From: Pseudozyma flocculosa PF-1
Lineage: Eukaryota; Basidiomycota; Ustilaginomycetes; Ustilaginales; Ustilaginaceae
Assembly: GCF_000417875.1 (NCBI RefSeq)
Contig: NW_006920870.1
Span: forward strand, 1,288,817 to 1,352,507
Direction: 5' to 3'
Length of the DNA stretch: 63,691 nt
Shown here: positions 62,801 through 63,691 of the stretch, piece by piece
Layout of the letters: the number at the start of each line of letters is the position of its first letter
How positions within the stretch are numbered: the first letter of the stretch is position 1
Notes under the pieces: generated by a model
What the model was told of the DNA's origin: nothing
Seen by the model: only the letters and a program-made list of their open reading frames with translations
Database searches by the model: none
Made by a program: the position numbers and the translations under genes

Positions 62801-63691
62801 GTATCTGCACCGGCTGATGCAGGATAGCTCGATCGAGCGACTTGCTCCCGCACAGCTTGCCGAGGCCGTCGCGGCGTACGTGCCCCTCAGCGACAACCTC
62901 GACCAGGATGACAAGATCGACGGACCCAGCGCTCCAGCGAACCAGCACGAGCCCACACTCGAGCACGATGCGGCCGCCGGTAGCGCGGCAGAGCGAGCGT
63001 GGGCTACACCCGCGATGGCGGCGGCAGACAAATTCTGGCAGCGCGCAGGTGCCAGCGTGGCTGCGACGCTGCGTCTCGACGCCAGCCGAGGACCGGCGCT
63101 GCTGGTGCACGGGAAGGTGGTTCAGGGCTTCAAGGCGAGTGACATTGGGCCCGAAGACATCGCGGCGCTCCTCACCGTCGAATCGGCCAAAAAGGTCGAC
63201 GCCGTCGTGCGTGCACTGACGACGCTCAAGCCTGACTTTGACCGGCTGCCTGCGCGTGAGCGGTCGGACCTGGTGGCGGCCGTCGTCTCGATTGCGACTC
63301 GGGCTTATGCCGTCGACCCTGCGGATGAGGGCATCTTTGTCAAGGGCAAGACGCCGCGGACGGCGATCCTCGAGGCGCTGGGCTCCGACGAGCACGTCTT
63401 CGAGCTCGGCGACCGCGCCTCTGCGGCGCTGCGCCTGTCGGTGCTGATCGACCCGCTGTCCGAGGCGGCGCAAAAGTGGTCGACGATCCTGCGCACGGCG
63501 GTCAAGCTGCAGGGCGCCTACGTGCGCGTCATCCTCAACCCGAAGCTGGCCTACGGCGGCGAGATGCCGCTCAAGCGCTTCTACCGCTTCAGCGCGCCGA
63601 CCAAGCTGCGCTTCGACGAGCGCGGCCGCGAGGTGGCGCCGGAGCTGCAGTTCCACGGCATGCCGGAGCAGGCGGTGCTGACGCTCGGGCT
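59868..63691 (+). CDS. gpt1: UDP-glucose:glycoprotein glucosyltransferase, 3' truncated by window end
   Basis: An open frame runs from ATG 59868 to the last base (1274 codons, no intron, no stop). The signal peptide MRAAALRPLLLVLLALGIS is followed by the thioredoxin-like region: APWTKPSLSNNASSLLLEILE, LTFILYGDPFSFNFWGLHSLLE, HRISYVLRWRPS, and LYLAGYGAYLDLKKVDYLVIDD, a UGGT hallmark. Later blocks include QFPQISLNLFNVVMVLDL, HVFVNGQHVPFGSQ, LVHGKVVQGF and LKRFYRFSAPT, with FHGMPEQAVLTLG at the edge. UGGT reglucosylates misfolded glycoproteins in the ER lumen for calnexin binding. Family members have about 1450-1650 residues, so the GT24 catalytic domain lies beyond the window. A His-rich insert near residue 100 and a Gln/His run near 228 are local additions. 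Confidence 0.93.
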   Translation, partial: MRAAALRPLLLVLLALGISTLTALAEPTQPSPPIKVQLRAPWTKPSLSNNASSLLLEILEAANARAPDSFFPLVTQLTAPWNAADSSSSAAAATAHPDAKATSHRHRHHKGKHHLQHPGPTLASLSDRQLVSQAEDAIRSSHLFGTDKDEDQRASVDAALQLWHTSLALHDQSPRVQAFMQLYRTLNLDHRWSQKARTYKHGVERCHSWVDFEGQVLCDEDEVVQAIRQAAGQQHRQQQPPVRLLPFDHVLPARSPVSQSSSRSAHGHGPDLTFILYGDPFSFNFWGLHSLLEAYATGHREAEGGHRISYVLRWRPSADDKRADGAAQATPPKLHDDSTLYLAGYGAYLDLKKVDYLVIDDRKLREDAEVGQLDDGASDGEDHGHREQSAENRAWIEQQIGQALPAKINTGDDAVAELAKEARAALTKEEIDELGIRAAHVVASSSDPLRALEELSQNFPLYAERLARSSKLADWDNADMVNSLLALGDHRVKSGASELWLNGKSLDSQDFSPLRLIKTLDDERRLIAPLLGRLAGGVLDTEMAVDLISSLLIGRAFVASSDQSLGQAFFDASDRLERQQLLSEVDKNSGAADPASPGAITWWNDVTKGATSRWSKDLFNLLRPMWPGQFPQISLNLFNVVMVLDLGRRESCRFLSESIGPSIGKVGLHWGLVPGGLEGQDASSDSAKLARLFWEVFDLGGSEAATSYLRKLASSKKGGESRVDVKSARNEASLILHAHLAPGEVAQRLDDVVQGRVARHQQREKMARAYIARLRASTAESPRGHVFVNGQHVPFGSQLIQMLHQKIQDQIQILAPAIYQRHLTAESENLETVFYDQPETLKFRSKLVFPPVVATLDGGEDAPQHEGVTFAPGDIVSALHSLKDGRGDAEVLNRFLYSDSASQGEAETHDEAQYVNSTVWVMGDLDSSEGAEVVLKVISASQQAGKASERFRIGFLHVPVVGDVDTKRFGSSSPPLSAYLHRLMQDSSIERLAPAQLAEAVAAYVPLSDNLDQDDKIDGPSAPANQHEPTLEHDAAAGSAAERAWATPAMAAADKFWQRAGASVAATLRLDASRGPALLVHGKVVQGFKASDIGPEDIAALLTVESAKKVDAVVRALTTLKPDFDRLPARERSDLVAAVVSIATRAYAVDPADEGIFVKGKTPRTAILEALGSDEHVFELGDRASAALRLSVLIDPLSEAAQKWSTILRTAVKLQGAYVRVILNPKLAYGGEMPLKRFYRFSAPTKLRFDERGREVAPELQFHGMPEQAVLTLG

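Noticed and set aside
62010..63656. Open frame of 548 codons on the minus strand
   Set aside because: It is antisense to the UGGT gene, whose long plus-strand frame has a signal peptide and family motifs.

Overview
The window is GC-rich nuclear DNA from a filamentous or dimorphic fungus. Most introns are 90-140 bases, with GTGAGT-like donors and AG acceptors. The gene set is eukaryotic and fungal: Elf1, elongin C, a Cdc4-type myosin light chain, Mcm2, exosome Rrp45, Sds22, a Tlg1/syntaxin-6 SNARE, UDP-glucose:glycoprotein glucosyltransferase and a CaMKK-like kinase. A CAP59/CMT1-type mannosyltransferase, an SHGRGGAGN (DUF3602) protein and Ser-rich extensions suggest a basidiomycete, possibly a smut relative (Ustilaginomycotina). 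That placement is inference. I saw no tRNA, rRNA, CRISPR array or transposon.

Left end (1-475): positions 10-54 match, apart from three inserted bases, the loxP-containing linker of 454 paired-end libraries, so the window starts at a contaminated contig end. Just after it lies the last part of an ER Hsp70 (BiP/Kar2) gene ending in HDEL, with an apparent one-base error.

0.5-15.9 kb: an ankyrin protein and ELF1 (divergent); a CMT1-like mannosyltransferase convergent with an 11-exon MFS permease; an intronless LRR protein (LRR-A) divergent from a six-exon elongin C gene. 15.9-20 kb is gene-poor and holds two uORFs ahead of a large SAM methyltransferase whose 3' end falls in a 732-N gap.

24.8-40.4 kb: a nucleoside hydrolase, the cdc4 light chain, a rhomboid protease, the DUF3602 protein, RRP45, a secreted S1/P1 nuclease, and a second intronless LRR protein (LRR-B) that is a full-length paralogue of LRR-A. 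40.9-51.3 kb: MCM2 (with MluI cell-cycle boxes upstream), an RSA3-like ribosome assembly protein, and a CaMKK-like kinase with a probable sequencing frameshift near its C-terminus. 51.3-56.2 kb is gene-poor and has a small gap. 56.2-63.7 kb: SDS22, TLG1, and a UGGT gene that runs off the right edge.

Genes are mostly arranged as alternating divergent and convergent neighbours. The long intergenic stretches are full of short-period GGCA/CCTG-type low-complexity sequence. Exon structures were read by eye from splice signals, reading phase and family similarity. Most have exon sums that are multiples of three; the kinase does not, and that mismatch is part of the evidence for its frameshift.
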